From: Thraustochytrium sp. TN22
Taxonomy: Eukaryota > Sar > Bigyra > Thraustochytrida > Thraustochytriidae
Direction: 5' to 3'
Length of the DNA: 64,000 nucleotides
Assembly: GCA_013306675.1 (NCBI GenBank)
Contig: JABLUY010000055.1
Coordinates: forward strand, 62,001 to 126,000
This document shows positions 37,331 through 47,384 of this stretch, one piece after another (position 1 is the stretch's first letter; each line of letters starts with the position of its first letter). The notes under the pieces are model-generated. The model saw only the letters and a program-made list of their open reading frames with translations. It had not been told where the DNA came from and did no database searches. Both the position numbers and the translations under genes were made by a program.

Positions 37331-38150
37331 TTAGACGACCGAGGCCTCGCGAAAGTCGCGGATCATCCGGTCGATGTAGCGCTTAGAGGCGTGCGTGAGC
37401 ACAAGGCCGTTGACACTGATCTCGGCGCAGTCCTGTGCGAGCGCGTCGCTGACCCGCTGCAGCTTGATGACAAGGTCCGCACGAAGGTCGCGCTGCGGCG
37501 CGTGGTGAAGCAGCTGCTCCGAGGTGGTCACCTGGCCAGTGAAGACCGCGAGCAGCAGGCGAATGGCGTGTACTGAGGCAGAGGCGTCATACGTCTTGAC
37601 GTCCTCGGCGAAGACCACGTTCTTGGGGCGCGGCGAGTCGGCGCGCGTCACCTGGGTGGCCATGATGTTGTTGTTGCTGCTGCTGCTGCTGCCGCTGCTC
37701 CCTCTGCGCTCAAGGGCGTGGACCTTGTCCTTGGCGCACCACGGCGCTGGCTTCTGTTTCTGGTGCTCTGTGTAGCTGCAAAGCGGGGTGAGCAGGTCGT
37801 GCTCCTCCTCGCGCTTGTTGAGCTGGTGCTGGATGTAGCGGGTGTCCTCCTCAACGCTGCTGTTCCGTCGCTTCTCCTCCTCCTCCTCGCCCGAGGAGCT
37901 GCTCTCACTGCCAGCGCGGTCCCACCGCGAGGACGCCAGGCAGCTCTTGCGCGGCACCTGATGGCGGTGCTGCGGCTGCGGCTGGAGATGCTGCTTTGCC
38001 TCGACCGGATGCGTCACCGGCGCCGGGGCCGCCGAAGCTGACGGCGCCGCGTGCTTCTTGCCGAGCTCGCCAGCGACTTCCTGCGCCAGTGCGGGCGTCT
38101 GGGGCGCCGCCCGGTGCTCTTCCTTGAGCTTGGTCTTTTGCGTTTGACGA

Positions 38151-38186
<36 letters not shown>

Positions 38187-38299
38187 GCGGAGAGCTTGAG
38201 CGCCTCGAGCTGGTGCTCCGCGTCCCGCCACCGCGCGCGCTGGTCCTTGCCGGCGCCGCTGCTGCTCCCGATGCAGAACTGCTTTCGCATGGCGCGCAT
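37331..38299 (-). CDS. Poly-Gln protein of unknown function
   Basis: A 322-residue protein if started at MRAMRKQFCIG (38299); the frame extends upstream only as Arg/Gly-rich sequence. It has a poly-Gln run (about 38-49, encoded by CAG units), a long disordered middle with Ser and Glu runs, and a conserved-looking C-terminal part (about 235-322) beginning KNVVFAEDVKTYD and running through helices to FREASVV. KNVVF matches the RVxF-type docking pattern for protein phosphatase 1, which is a hint only. No domain recognised. Confidence 0.55.
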
Positions 38300-39726
38300 G
38301 GTCCTGGCTCTGGTCCCCACGTGGCTCAGGGGTATCCTCCGCCTTTCCCCTTCTGTTCCGCGCGTGACACCCTTCGAGGCCCTGCGTGCGTGGCACGGGA
38401 CCCGGTGTGCGTCGCGCCGGAGTCGGCCCCTGCCCCCGCCGAAGCCGCGCGCACCACCCGCGGAAGGGCGCCTCGCCACGCCTCGAGTCCGGGCCTCCAG
38501 GCCCCAGGCCCTCCGCTTTCAGCCGCGCCGCGCTCTCGCCGCCGGCCAGGCCAGGCCAGGCTCCTCTCCTCGGCCCGCCTCGCCTCGCCTCGCCGCCTCG
38601 CCCCCCGTGCCGGCGCTGCGTCCGGGCCGGTCTGGTCCCGGTCTGCTGCGGCGCGGCGGCGCGTGAGCGGGCGTGTCCGAGTCCGAGCGCGGTGGCTCTC
38701 GCGCCGCGCAACCTCACTGAGGCGCGGACCAAAGCTTCGCAGCTTCAAGCTCCACACTACCGGCGAAGCCGCCGGGAAGCGCTGTGACCTGCCCCTGGCT
38801 GACTGTGAGCGGCGCCGCGCAAGTCGGCTATCCGTAGTGCAGTATCCTATCCGCGCAAGTCGCGACCGCGAGGCGAGGCGGACGCCGGCGCCGCTTCTTG
38901 GCCCGCACTCCGCCGAGCACCCTGGCAGCCGGCGAGCGAGCGGGCGAGCGAGCGAGCGAGCGAGCGAGCGAGCGAGAGCTTGCGCGCCGCCTCGCCGCGC
39001 CGCGCCGCGCCGCGCCGCGCGCGCTATGCGACGCGTGCGTGCTGCGCTCGGGCTGCGCTGCGCGGCCGCCGTGCTGCGGCGCTGCGCTGCGAGACGAAGC
39101 GAGCGGGGCGCACAGCCAGCACTTGGCAGGCAAGCCTTGAGCTGCTCTAACTTAGCACCGGCCAACCAAAAGGCAGGCGGGCACGAGGACCGGCGGGCTT
39201 TCCGGTTTGCTGGTCGGCGAGCGTCGGCGAGTCGGCGCGCGCGCTGCCTGCAGTGCCAGCTGGCTGCAAGGGGGCAGTGCAGTGCAGAGCGCGCTGGCCG
39301 GCCGCCCCGGGGTCCGGAGGCCTAGCTAGCTAGCCTAGCTATTGACAGTAGGCGCGAGCGAGCTAGCTGGAGCTAGCAGTGGCGGTGAGGCACTGCCTCA
39401 CAGCTTCCACAGTGGCCCGCTCCCCGGAGGCCGCAGCCCAAAGCAGACATGCTCCCACAGCACCACCGCTGTGAGGGTCATGTCAGCTTCACAAGTTCAC
39501 AACTGGCTGCTGTGCGAACGGACCGCCCACCTCCTTGGGGCTTCTTGGGGCTCCTTGATGATGACTCAAGGTGGGCGGGCTCATTGGGGGGCTGCCTGTC
39601 AAGGGCTCGTGCCGCAGCATCCTGCGTGCGCAAGGCAGCGCACTGCAACACAGCGCAACACAGCGCAGCACAGCGCAGCGCACGCCGGCGACGGGACATT
39701 GCTTGCTTACTTGTCAGAGAAGTCGA
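38300..39726. other. Gene-free stretch with GAGC repeats and CTAG clusters
   Basis: About 1.4 kb upstream of the poly-Gln gene and downstream of the MCTP gene. It contains GAGC repeats (about 38934-38975), CGCGC runs, CTAGCTAGCTAGCCTAGCTA at 39322-39341 and a repeated ACAGCGCA stretch (about 39646-39683). Reading frames here are low-complexity shadows. Confidence 0.6.
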
Positions 39727-40474
39727 TCACTGGCAGGCCTCAGCCGCCTCACGGATTTTGCGGGAGACGATCAGCGTCGGGTCCGAGGGCTCGAGGCGGT
39801 GGTAACGTGCCTTGTCCATGGCGGAAGGCGCGCGCAAGAGCACCTCGAGCGCGCGCAGGTACGGGATGGACCAAGACTCGCGGCGCAGCACGAAGCGAAA
39901 CCAGAATTCTTCGGCGAAGCGCAGGTAGCCCAGCAGAAGGAAGACGACGTTGAGAGGAACCAGAAAGAGGACGAGCGTCTCGACGGCAAGGATAACGATG
40001 ACGGTGCGAGTCAGGAGTGGTGTTTCGAAGCTCGCGATGTTGCACGCGCGCTCCAGCAAGGAGGCCACCACGCTCAGCAAGTTCTGCACGTGGCGGCCGA
40101 TGCGGAGCAGGATGCGGATCTGCTGGATGGGAGGCTTCTGCAAAAAAGCGAATTCCTTGTCTGGCAGCGCGGCGCGCACGTCGCCCGGGACACTGCGGAT
40201 GCGAGTCCGTAGTGCGTCGGTCCAGGCCGTGATCGACACGAGGTCTCGCACTCGGCCACGCACGCCTCCGCGTACAAACCCAGCCTCGGCTTCACCCCAC
40301 ACGGCGCCGTCGGTCGGCGCGCCCCCGTCGGTCAGCGCGCCCCCGTCGACATCCAGGGCCAGGGCCTCGTCCACGGGCCGGACGGCCCCGCGTGCGTCAA
40401 CGGCGCCGCCGACCAGCAGGCACTTGTTGTTGCCGTCGTCGTCGACGATTTCGTCGATGTCCTCCTCCTCCTCG

Positions 40475-40506
<32 letters not shown>

Positions 40507-42579
40507 TTTCTCACCATCCTCGTCGTTGCTTTCGTCCTCACCATCGTCCGCGCTGCTGCCCGTGCTGCGGCGGCGCGCCAAATGGTCCATGACGCTGTCC
40601 AGGGGGTCGTCCGCGCCCTCCGTGTAGCTCGAGGACACGTTGCCCTCCTCGTCGACCCGCGTCGTGGCCTCACTCTTGCCCAGATCAAGCCCATTGTAGA
40701 CGCCGATCAAGATCAGTGCAGCCAACGGCACCATCCAGGCGCGAAAGAAGAGGCACACCAGGGTCCAGATGCAAATGGCCAGCAACGTGTGTCGTGGCTC
40801 GTAGCGCCAGCTGATGATGCGCTGAAGGACCACAAGCGCCTCGAGGGTGAAGATAATGTACGGTAGCACGCGCGTGGCAGCGTTGAGCAGCTGCGACACC
40901 GAGAAGGGCTCCGACTTGAACGTGTGGTGGCCCGGCCCGCGCGCCGCGAGTACGCCGGCGCATGCCGGGAGCAGCTTGTACGTCAGGACTCCGGCCACCT
41001 GAATCTCACCCTTGGCCGGCTTGAGCAGGTTGCGCTGCTTGAGCGGGTACCACTGCGCCTCGTCAGATTGCAGCGAGAGCAACGGGATTCGAACGGCGCC
41101 CAGAAAGTCCGCCGCCGTCACGTCATCATGGTCAAATACGAAGAGGTCCACGTGCGTGAAGATGTCCCACACCGGCAGCTCCACGAGCCGGTCCCACTCC
41201 GGGTGCAGCGTGCGCCGCTCCGTGTGCGTGCGCACGCGGGTGACGCCGAGTCGGATTTCCACGAACGGGTCCGAAGTCCCGGTCCAGTCCGCTGCGCGAA
41301 GGTCCTTGGCCTGGAGGAGGTGCAGCTTGAGCGTCGCCACCGTCTCGGCGCGCTGCTCCGGCGTCAGCACCAGGTCGCCGTTCGTCATAAATACGGTCGC
41401 CTCCACATTGAGCATCCCGGCGCTCGCCCCGTCCAGCTGCACCGGCGCCCATAAGCTGTGGACGGTATTGGGCATCAGGTTCGTCAGGTCCAGCTCCGCG
41501 TGGCCCATCAGGTCATCCTTCGACAGAAGGTCGCGGTCCATCACGCACAGCTTGAGCCGAAGCGCCAAGTTCTCTGGCACGAGGAACTCAAAGTGCTGCT
41601 TCCGCCACTTGGGTTTGAGCGTCTGCACCACCGTGCGGCTGCGGTACTGCTTCTTGCCTATGGTGAGCAGCACATACGGGTCGCTCAGCCCATTTGAGTC
41701 TCGCGCCTTGAGCCCGCGTCCGCGTACAAGCTTCACCCTCACCGTGCGCATCGGCGCCTCCGGCGCGGGCCCCGAGGCCGTCGCCGCGCAGGTCTCCGTC
41801 GCCCATCGCACCTGCAGCGTCAGCGTTCCAGTCGCCTCCCCGTTTCGCTGCAGCTGCACGACCAAGTTACGGAATTCGTCGCGGGGCACATCGCCTGGAT
41901 GGATCTCCGCGCTCCCCAAAAGGTCGTCCGAAAACCAAAAGTCCTTGTCCATCACCTGCACTTGCAGCGCGAAAGAGGTCTGTGCCGGCGCCGGAATGAA
42001 GATGTGCTCACCGTTCCAGCGCGGCTCCAGCGTGCGCTTGCGCACCGTCGACTTGCGCTTGATGCGCTTGCCCACGCGGAACACCACGTACGGGTCCGCC
42101 TTGCCGTTCCTGTCCGCCGGTGGCAGTCCGGAAGCGCGGTCCAGCACCACCAGAAAGCCGCTCACCTCCCGCGGCCCGCTCACAATTGGCTTAGGCTCCG
42201 AGATGCTTCGTCCTGGCGCGGCGGCTCGCAGATCACCGACTTTCGTCTGAGCGTTCCGAGCCTCATTTTCATCCTCGTTCTCCGAGTCCTTTTCGTGCTG
42301 GCCGAAGATGGGCAAGCACGCCGTCAAACCGTGCTGGTGCTGGTGCTGGTGGTGCTGGCGCTGCTGGCGCTGGTGCGAGCGCCGCTCCGGCTCGGGCCGG
42401 TCCTGCGCTGTCACCGGCTCGGGAACCTGCTTGTTCCAAGCGCCCGGACTCGCCTTGGGCACGTCGTGCTCCTCGCGCTCGCCGCGGCGCTCCGGCAGTA
42501 GCCGGTGGCGCAGTCCACCCAGCGCCTCCCGAACCTGTCGCCGCCGCCGCCCGCTCGCAGACGGCGGCGAGCTCATCAC
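39727..42579 (-). CDS. MCTP-like protein: three C2 domains and C-terminal membrane region
   Basis: A 950-residue multiple C2 and transmembrane domain protein, a family that tethers ER to other membranes and senses calcium. A disordered basic and His/Gln-rich N-terminus (1-135) is followed by C2A (about 140-255, ADRNGKADPYVVFRVGK), C2B (about 280-390, RDSNGLSDPYVLLTIGK) and C2C (about 415-530, ADWTGTSDPFVEIRLG). Each keeps the Asp-rich calcium loops. The C-terminal part has a hydrophobic pair (about 575-650, including LLAICIWTLVCLFFRAWMVP), an acidic/poly-Gly insert (about 670-720) and a last hydrophobic hairpin (about 845-890) before a cytosolic tail, the MCTP layout. The acidic insert with nine or more Gly is unusual. 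It is intronless and divergent from the transposon ORF. Confidence 0.87.
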
Positions 42580-42906
42580 GGGCGCCGTTGAGTCGTCGCT
42601 TGATGCAGTTCTGCTCGCCCCGTCATCCCCTCCTCAGGCTCCTCTCCACCTGCCAGTGGGACACCACGGATCTTTCGGCACAATCGTGACCGAGGCGCAG
42701 CTTCGTCAGCCAAGAGAGAGCGACCTACAACTCCTACAACTTACAAGCAGAGGGACGAGCGGGTATCGCCGTGCTTCGACTGCGAGTAAGTTAACGAGGA
42801 GCGGGCAAGCCTGCGTCAACTCGACGGTTCCTGTTGTGAGTTAGCTACCTTGGCTCTTCTAGGCGCCGCTTAGCGCTTGGCAGAGGAACGGAATCGTCAG
42901 TGGCGA
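42580..42906. other. MCTP promoter side, left of the transposon
   Basis: A gap of 327 bases between the MCTP start codon and the putative left end of the transposon. No gene. If the element boundaries are right, this is all that remains of the original MCTP upstream region on this side. Confidence 0.45.
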
Positions 42907-42908
42907 AT

Positions 42909-42921
42909 GGACCCTGCGCCG
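42909..42921 (+). repeat. Putative left terminal inverted repeat
   Basis: GGACCCTGCGCCG, exact reverse complement of 49567-49579, preceded by AT at 42907-42908. It lies 295 bases before the preferred start of the transposase ORF. Confidence 0.55.
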
Positions 42922-42948
42922 GCATCAACCCCCGGGTCGAATCCACCA

Positions 42949-42955
42949 TATAAAT
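42949..42955 (+). promoter_or_regulatory. TATA-like box of the transposase ORF
   Basis: TATAAAT in an AT-rich pocket within otherwise GC-rich DNA, just inside the left repeat and about 260 bases upstream of the ATG at 43217. Confidence 0.4.
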
Positions 42956-43065
42956 GTATTAGGGAATGAAGGGAAATGGGAGCCTGTTAAGGTTGTCATT
43001 TTCGCCTGCTTGGCTCATATTAGACCTTCGACTTGACATGAGTTTGACTTAAGCACGATGTTTGG

Positions 43066-43121
43066 GCGTCGAATCCTGGTGGCGCGCCGCCCCGCGTCGA
43101 ATCCCGGTGTCGCGCCGCCCC
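43066..43121 (+). repeat. 28-bp tandem duplication in the transposase leader
   Basis: Two adjacent 28-base units, GCGTCGAATCC(T/C)GGTG followed by (G/T)CGCGCCGCCCC, differing at two positions. They lie between an upstream in-frame ATG (43058) and the preferred start (43217), so they are probably in the 5' UTR. Confidence 0.8.
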
Positions 43122-43216
43122 GCGCCGCCAGGGAGGTGAAGCGTTTGGACCCAGAGCCGCGCGGCGGCCGAGCTGTGGTCTTAGAGCGGCGTGGAGGCTG
43201 TGCGGAGCCGATCACC

Positions 43217-46200
43217 ATGGGCGTGTTGCGCTTCGGGGAGTACATCGGAAAGTACGCTCCGACTGCGCCATTGCCGAAGTTCTGGACAAAGCGGATCGAG
43301 AGCGTACGCATCGTCTTCGACTTTGGCGCTGCCTTCGCGGCCTGCAAGAGCACGGAGGCCGTGCGCGAGCAGTGGCAGAGTCCAGGTAGCTTCTCTCCTG
43401 CTGTCGTGAGGCGCCTCATGGACGTGGTGAAGCAGCTGAAGAAGTGCTGCGGTAAGCTGTTCATCGTCATGGACGGGGCAAACAGCAAGTGGACACCAAA
43501 GTCGAAGGAGGCGACGGACCGCGCACGTATTGCACGGCGTGCTCTCGGACGTTGGGCTGTCGCCACGACCCTCACGCGGAGCTCTGGGTTGAGACTTCTC
43601 CGCCTGGCTGTCAACAAGATTTGCGCGATGGTCAGGACGGCTCGTGCCAGCTCTACGGGCGTGAAAGGCCTGGAGAGCTCTTTGGAGGCTTGCCTCGCCG
43701 AGGCCGGTGGCGTGGAAGTCCTGGATGCGTGGCTCGTGGCAGCAGGAGGTCGTGTCGAGGGGCAGCGCCAGGCCGGACCAACCTGGTTCGACGATCAGTG
43801 GAAGTGGCCAGCCGACCTGTCCAGAGGTGGTGGCGAGACGCTAAGCGACCAGGCCTGGGTCGCCCTAGTGCTTCGTGCAATGGAGCTTCGGCCGTCCACG
43901 TGGGCGCGCGTGGTCTGGAATTGCCTGGAGAACAATATGTGGGCTGCACTAGAGGAGACTTCGGCCGGCCAGGCTGCAGCCATCGAGCTCGTGCGAGGCC
44001 TTCTGACGGGCATCTTGGAAACGCAGAAGGCTCAAGCGGTGCGCTGGAACACGCACACTCTCCGCGAGTTCTACAGACGGGCCACGCAAGAATGGAGCAC
44101 CGATAAAGTCGTTTTCGTCGGCTCGCTCTACGAAGCAGATGCCCAGGTCGTGGCCACTCGCGACCTTCTGGCGGTAGCCGAGCCCGATAGCGAGGTTTTT
44201 GTCGTCGGCCTCGACTCTGACCTTTACATTCTCGCGAAGGACAAAGAGCATGTCTTGCTCGGCTTCAAGTACCGTGGGAACTCGCACCTGCCTGAAGCGT
44301 ACAAGATCACAGACGCCGTCCTGGAGCATGTCGGCATGAGCAACTTTTCTGATGAGGACTTCCGCCTTCTTGCCGCCTTCTTAGGGAACGACGTGAGCCC
44401 CGGCGTGAAAATGGGTAAGGGAGGCCCAGAAGGGGGAACGGCGCAGCAAGCCGTGACGGAGTGCGTGCGAGTATACTCGGAAGTTGTCTCCAACACAATC
44501 GGGGAGATCGATGGTGACAGTCTCGACTTTTACGATTGCCGCGACAACCTGCTCTCCCAATGCGTCGACCAGTGGCGCGAGATTATCGGTCAACGTTCAC
44601 ATCCGGACACGCTCTGGAGCGACGAGTCACTCCTGGTCGAACAGCTCGCCCACTCCATGGTCGTCTTCGAGTCCTACCCTGTGATTGTCTGCGTGTCCCA
44701 GGACGAACCCCAGCGGCCGCAGCTGCTCCCGCCGTCCTCGGTGCTGGGCCCTCTTCCACCACTCAGCTGGCGCCTGGTCTGCTTGAGCGATGTGAGCCGC
44801 GTTATACCCATGACGGCGGCCTCGCGCACTGTGCAAGTCCTAACCTACTTGAAGGTCGACACCGTGCACGCGTTCAACTGCTGTACCGAGGGAGTGTACT
44901 CATACTCGCACAAGGCCACGAATGCTGAACGCTTCGATCCTCCGAGGGCTCCGGATATCGCCCTGCTCGCAAATCGGGGAGCGGATAAGCCCCTGGACAT
45001 CTGGACGAAGAGCGAGATTGCAAACTTCTTGTCATGGCGCGGATTCTCGCTCGAGTCGTCGTGCTCTGTGTCGACGGCGCGAGACACATTGAAGAAGTTC
45101 TTCGAGATCCACGGCCGGGGGGCCAGGCACCTTTGCATCAGCATGCCGTCCCTGCTGGCCTTCGACTCATATACTCCCGTCGCTCTCCAATACGTGTTGC
45201 AGAAGAACGCTCTTCCGGTTGGACTCGCAGGGCTGCTTGAGCTCGCGGAGAATCGAGTTGCCAGGATCGACGCTCAGGCTCTCGATGACTTCGCGCCCCG
45301 TTTCCCGACAACGAAGGATCGTGGGATGCGTCTCATCAACGGTGGCCACCTCGTGCTCGGCACGGTCAAGGTCTTTACACAAGGCGCGGCAGCCTGGTTC
45401 ACGGAGGCGCCGCCGGGCTTTCGTGACAACGTACCACCCATGGTGGTGCACATTCGTTGCCACTCAAGCATGAAGAGCACGCAGCAAGCGGCGGTCGTCT
45501 TATTCGCTGTGCGCGAGAACTCGGACGCGCTGGTACCGCTACCCTATCCATACTCACGGTGTACATGTTGGCAGCAGACCTCGCTCTGCAGCCATCAATT
45601 TGCGGTTGTGCTCCTCGTTGCGATTCTACAGCGCTGCCGAGCAGCGTGGAACCTGCCTCCCGAAGACTTCGCCAAGGCAATCCAGGATCGCTTCCCGCCT
45701 GACGTGAGACGCTTGATTGACACAATCCAGACCACTGACTCGTACAGCCGAAAGACCGAGAGCGCAAGGCGGGCCTGGCAGGCCTCGGCTGACGCGCTCA
45801 CCGAGTCGGAGCGGAGTGGGTCGTTGGAAGTGGACTCGGACGACGAGGATGCCCTCATCATACCAACACTCGGGGAGCAACATGGACGGCAAAGCCATCA
45901 GAAGGAGAGGCCGCGCAAAAGAGCGCGCCCAGCACGGCAGACGCAAGATGCAGCCGCGGCCCAGATGAGACTCGATGGCACCGTCAGCGATGGTTCCAAG
46001 CTGATAAGACAGGTGGATGTTTTCCTTCATCGGCAAAGGCAACCTGAGCTCACCAGTGCCGGTGCTGCAGCCGAAGCCGGCTTTGCCCAGCGCCAACTCG
46101 ATGGCCCATTTGCGTGGTCGAAGGCCATGTTCAAATTGCAGGTGCATGTTTTGCGTCAGCTCCAGCGCAACTACATTGCCTGGCTTGCCAGGAAGCCTGA

Positions 46201-47365
46201 GATTAAGCGCGAGCAGCGCTGCAACTCTCTCCTCGGCTTTCCCTCGAGCGAGCACTTCGTGCGCTTCTTCCAATCGGTCTTTCATCCAACCTCGGAGGAG
46301 CTCTGGCGGCGCGTTCTCGAAGATGGAATCGATGTAAAGGGTGAGATGCCCGTGCTCGAGTCTCCCAACGACGTACGCGCAGTCATGAAGGAGCTATTTC
46401 CCGACTTTCTGGCCAACCCGCGGTCGATGATCTACTGCATGATGGTCCTGCGCCTTGGCTTGACCAATGGGGCGCTTGCTGCCCTGGAAGGATTTACTTC
46501 GCCCAAGCCGGTGCAAACTCGCATCAAGCGCTTCTTCCCTGTTCTAGGGGTCGTGGGACAGCTACTTACCAGCTTCGACTATCTCCCAGAGTGCCTCTTA
46601 GAAGTGAATCCGGACTCATTCAAGGAGGGCGACCTCACCGACATCCTTTGTGTGGGCGACTGCAGTGACTTCCCTTGCGCCAGCATCAACGGCAACTTTG
46701 ACATTGAGGTCTACTCGGACAAGGTCGGAGGCCCGGCGTTGCGCGGTCTCATCCTTGCGCTCCCCAACGGCATGGTTCACACCGCAAGCCCACTCGTCCT
46801 GGCTCGAGCAAGCGAGGCGAGCCTCATCGAGGCTGTCGCATCCAAGCGCCTCAGCAAGCTCAAACCGCACCTTCGCCTGCTGTACGACAAGGGCGCGTCG
46901 AACGTTGGCCTCCGGCTTCCAAACATGAACAACGTCGCATCACCAGCACATAAGATCACGTTCGGCAAGAAGAAGGATCATTTTCTGCCGGAGGAGGTGA
47001 ACCAGAACCGGGAGAACTCGGCCAAGCGTGCTTTCGTGGAACACAGGTTTGGGGATATCAAAGCTTTCCATTTCCTCTCTCACTGTGTGAACAAGCAGAA
47101 CATGCAGCGCGCCAACCATGCATGGTATTTCCTTCTCGGGCTCACTAACTTTGTGGGCGCCCCCAGCTGCAAACGTCGCGATCGTCCGGGCCAGATCACA
47201 ACCACCGATAAGTACGACCGATTCGACGTCTGTCATGCGAGTCTGTACCTCTTGCGCTCAGCCTATACCGCGAGGATGAAGCGGTGGCTCGCGCTCTTAG
47301 ACACCAGCGATGCAGCTCCTGAGAAGCGCGCCAAGCTACCAGCCTTCTTGCACCACCTCATCTGA
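43217..47365 (+). CDS. Transposase fused to a FEN1/XPG-like nuclease and SWIM finger
   Basis: A 1382-residue protein in one frame. Residues 1-400 read as a FEN1/XPG-family nuclease: start MGVLRFGEYIGKYAPTAP, Asp35 (RIVFDFGAAF), Asp86 (FIVMDGANSKW) with basic helix KSKEATDRARIARRA, Glu306/Asp308 (YEADAQ), Asp333/Asp335 (GLDSDLYIL) and Asp392 (AAFLGNDVSPG). All acidic positions of the family are filled. A SWIM zinc finger follows (Cys782, Cys784, Cys791, His793; CTCWQQTSLCSH), then an acidic/basic linker with NLS-like KERPRKRARPAR, and a DDE transposase with Asp1148 (CVGDCSDFP), Asp1224 (LLYDKGASN) and Glu1275 (AFVEHRFGDIKAF), resembling the DDE_Tnp_4 type. The start at 43217 has perfect context (ATCACCATGG) and gives the FEN1 N-terminus; an upstream in-frame ATG at 43058 is less likely. 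Confidence 0.88.
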   Translation: MGVLRFGEYIGKYAPTAPLPKFWTKRIESVRIVFDFGAAFAACKSTEAVREQWQSPGSFSPAVVRRLMDVVKQLKKCCGKLFIVMDGANSKWTPKSKEATDRARIARRALGRWAVATTLTRSSGLRLLRLAVNKICAMVRTARASSTGVKGLESSLEACLAEAGGVEVLDAWLVAAGGRVEGQRQAGPTWFDDQWKWPADLSRGGGETLSDQAWVALVLRAMELRPSTWARVVWNCLENNMWAALEETSAGQAAAIELVRGLLTGILETQKAQAVRWNTHTLREFYRRATQEWSTDKVVFVGSLYEADAQVVATRDLLAVAEPDSEVFVVGLDSDLYILAKDKEHVLLGFKYRGNSHLPEAYKITDAVLEHVGMSNFSDEDFRLLAAFLGNDVSPGVKMGKGGPEGGTAQQAVTECVRVYSEVVSNTIGEIDGDSLDFYDCRDNLLSQCVDQWREIIGQRSHPDTLWSDESLLVEQLAHSMVVFESYPVIVCVSQDEPQRPQLLPPSSVLGPLPPLSWRLVCLSDVSRVIPMTAASRTVQVLTYLKVDTVHAFNCCTEGVYSYSHKATNAERFDPPRAPDIALLANRGADKPLDIWTKSEIANFLSWRGFSLESSCSVSTARDTLKKFFEIHGRGARHLCISMPSLLAFDSYTPVALQYVLQKNALPVGLAGLLELAENRVARIDAQALDDFAPRFPTTKDRGMRLINGGHLVLGTVKVFTQGAAAWFTEAPPGFRDNVPPMVVHIRCHSSMKSTQQAAVVLFAVRENSDALVPLPYPYSRCTCWQQTSLCSHQFAVVLLVAILQRCRAAWNLPPEDFAKAIQDRFPPDVRRLIDTIQTTDSYSRKTESARRAWQASADALTESERSGSLEVDSDDEDALIIPTLGEQHGRQSHQKERPRKRARPARQTQDAAAAQMRLDGTVSDGSKLIRQVDVFLHRQRQPELTSAGAAAEAGFAQRQLDGPFAWSKAMFKLQVHVLRQLQRNYIAWLARKPEIKREQRCNSLLGFPSSEHFVRFFQSVFHPTSEELWRRVLEDGIDVKGEMPVLESPNDVRAVMKELFPDFLANPRSMIYCMMVLRLGLTNGALAALEGFTSPKPVQTRIKRFFPVLGVVGQLLTSFDYLPECLLEVNPDSFKEGDLTDILCVGDCSDFPCASINGNFDIEVYSDKVGGPALRGLILALPNGMVHTASPLVLARASEASLIEAVASKRLSKLKPHLRLLYDKGASNVGLRLPNMNNVASPAHKITFGKKKDHFLPEEVNQNRENSAKRAFVEHRFGDIKAFHFLSHCVNKQNMQRANHAWYFLLGLTNFVGAPSCKRRDRPGQITTTDKYDRFDVCHASLYLLRSAYTARMKRWLALLDTSDAAPEKRAKLPAFLHHLI

Positions 47366-47384
47366 AACACTGGGTACCATGGTA

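Noticed and set aside
41084-41100. tRNA B-box-like GGGATTCGAAC
   Set aside because: It lies inside the MCTP coding frame, and no acceptor stem or A box can be formed around it.
42895-42950. A-box and B-box-like words (TGGCGAATGG, GGGTCGAATCC) suggesting a tRNA or SINE
   Set aside because: The T-arm stem does not pair and no cloverleaf forms; the stretch is better explained as the end of the transposon.
43058-43216. Upstream ATG for the transposase ORF
   Set aside because: The extra 53 codons include a 28-bp tandem duplication and Arg/Pro-rich sequence; the next ATG has ideal context and starts the FEN1-type N-terminus.
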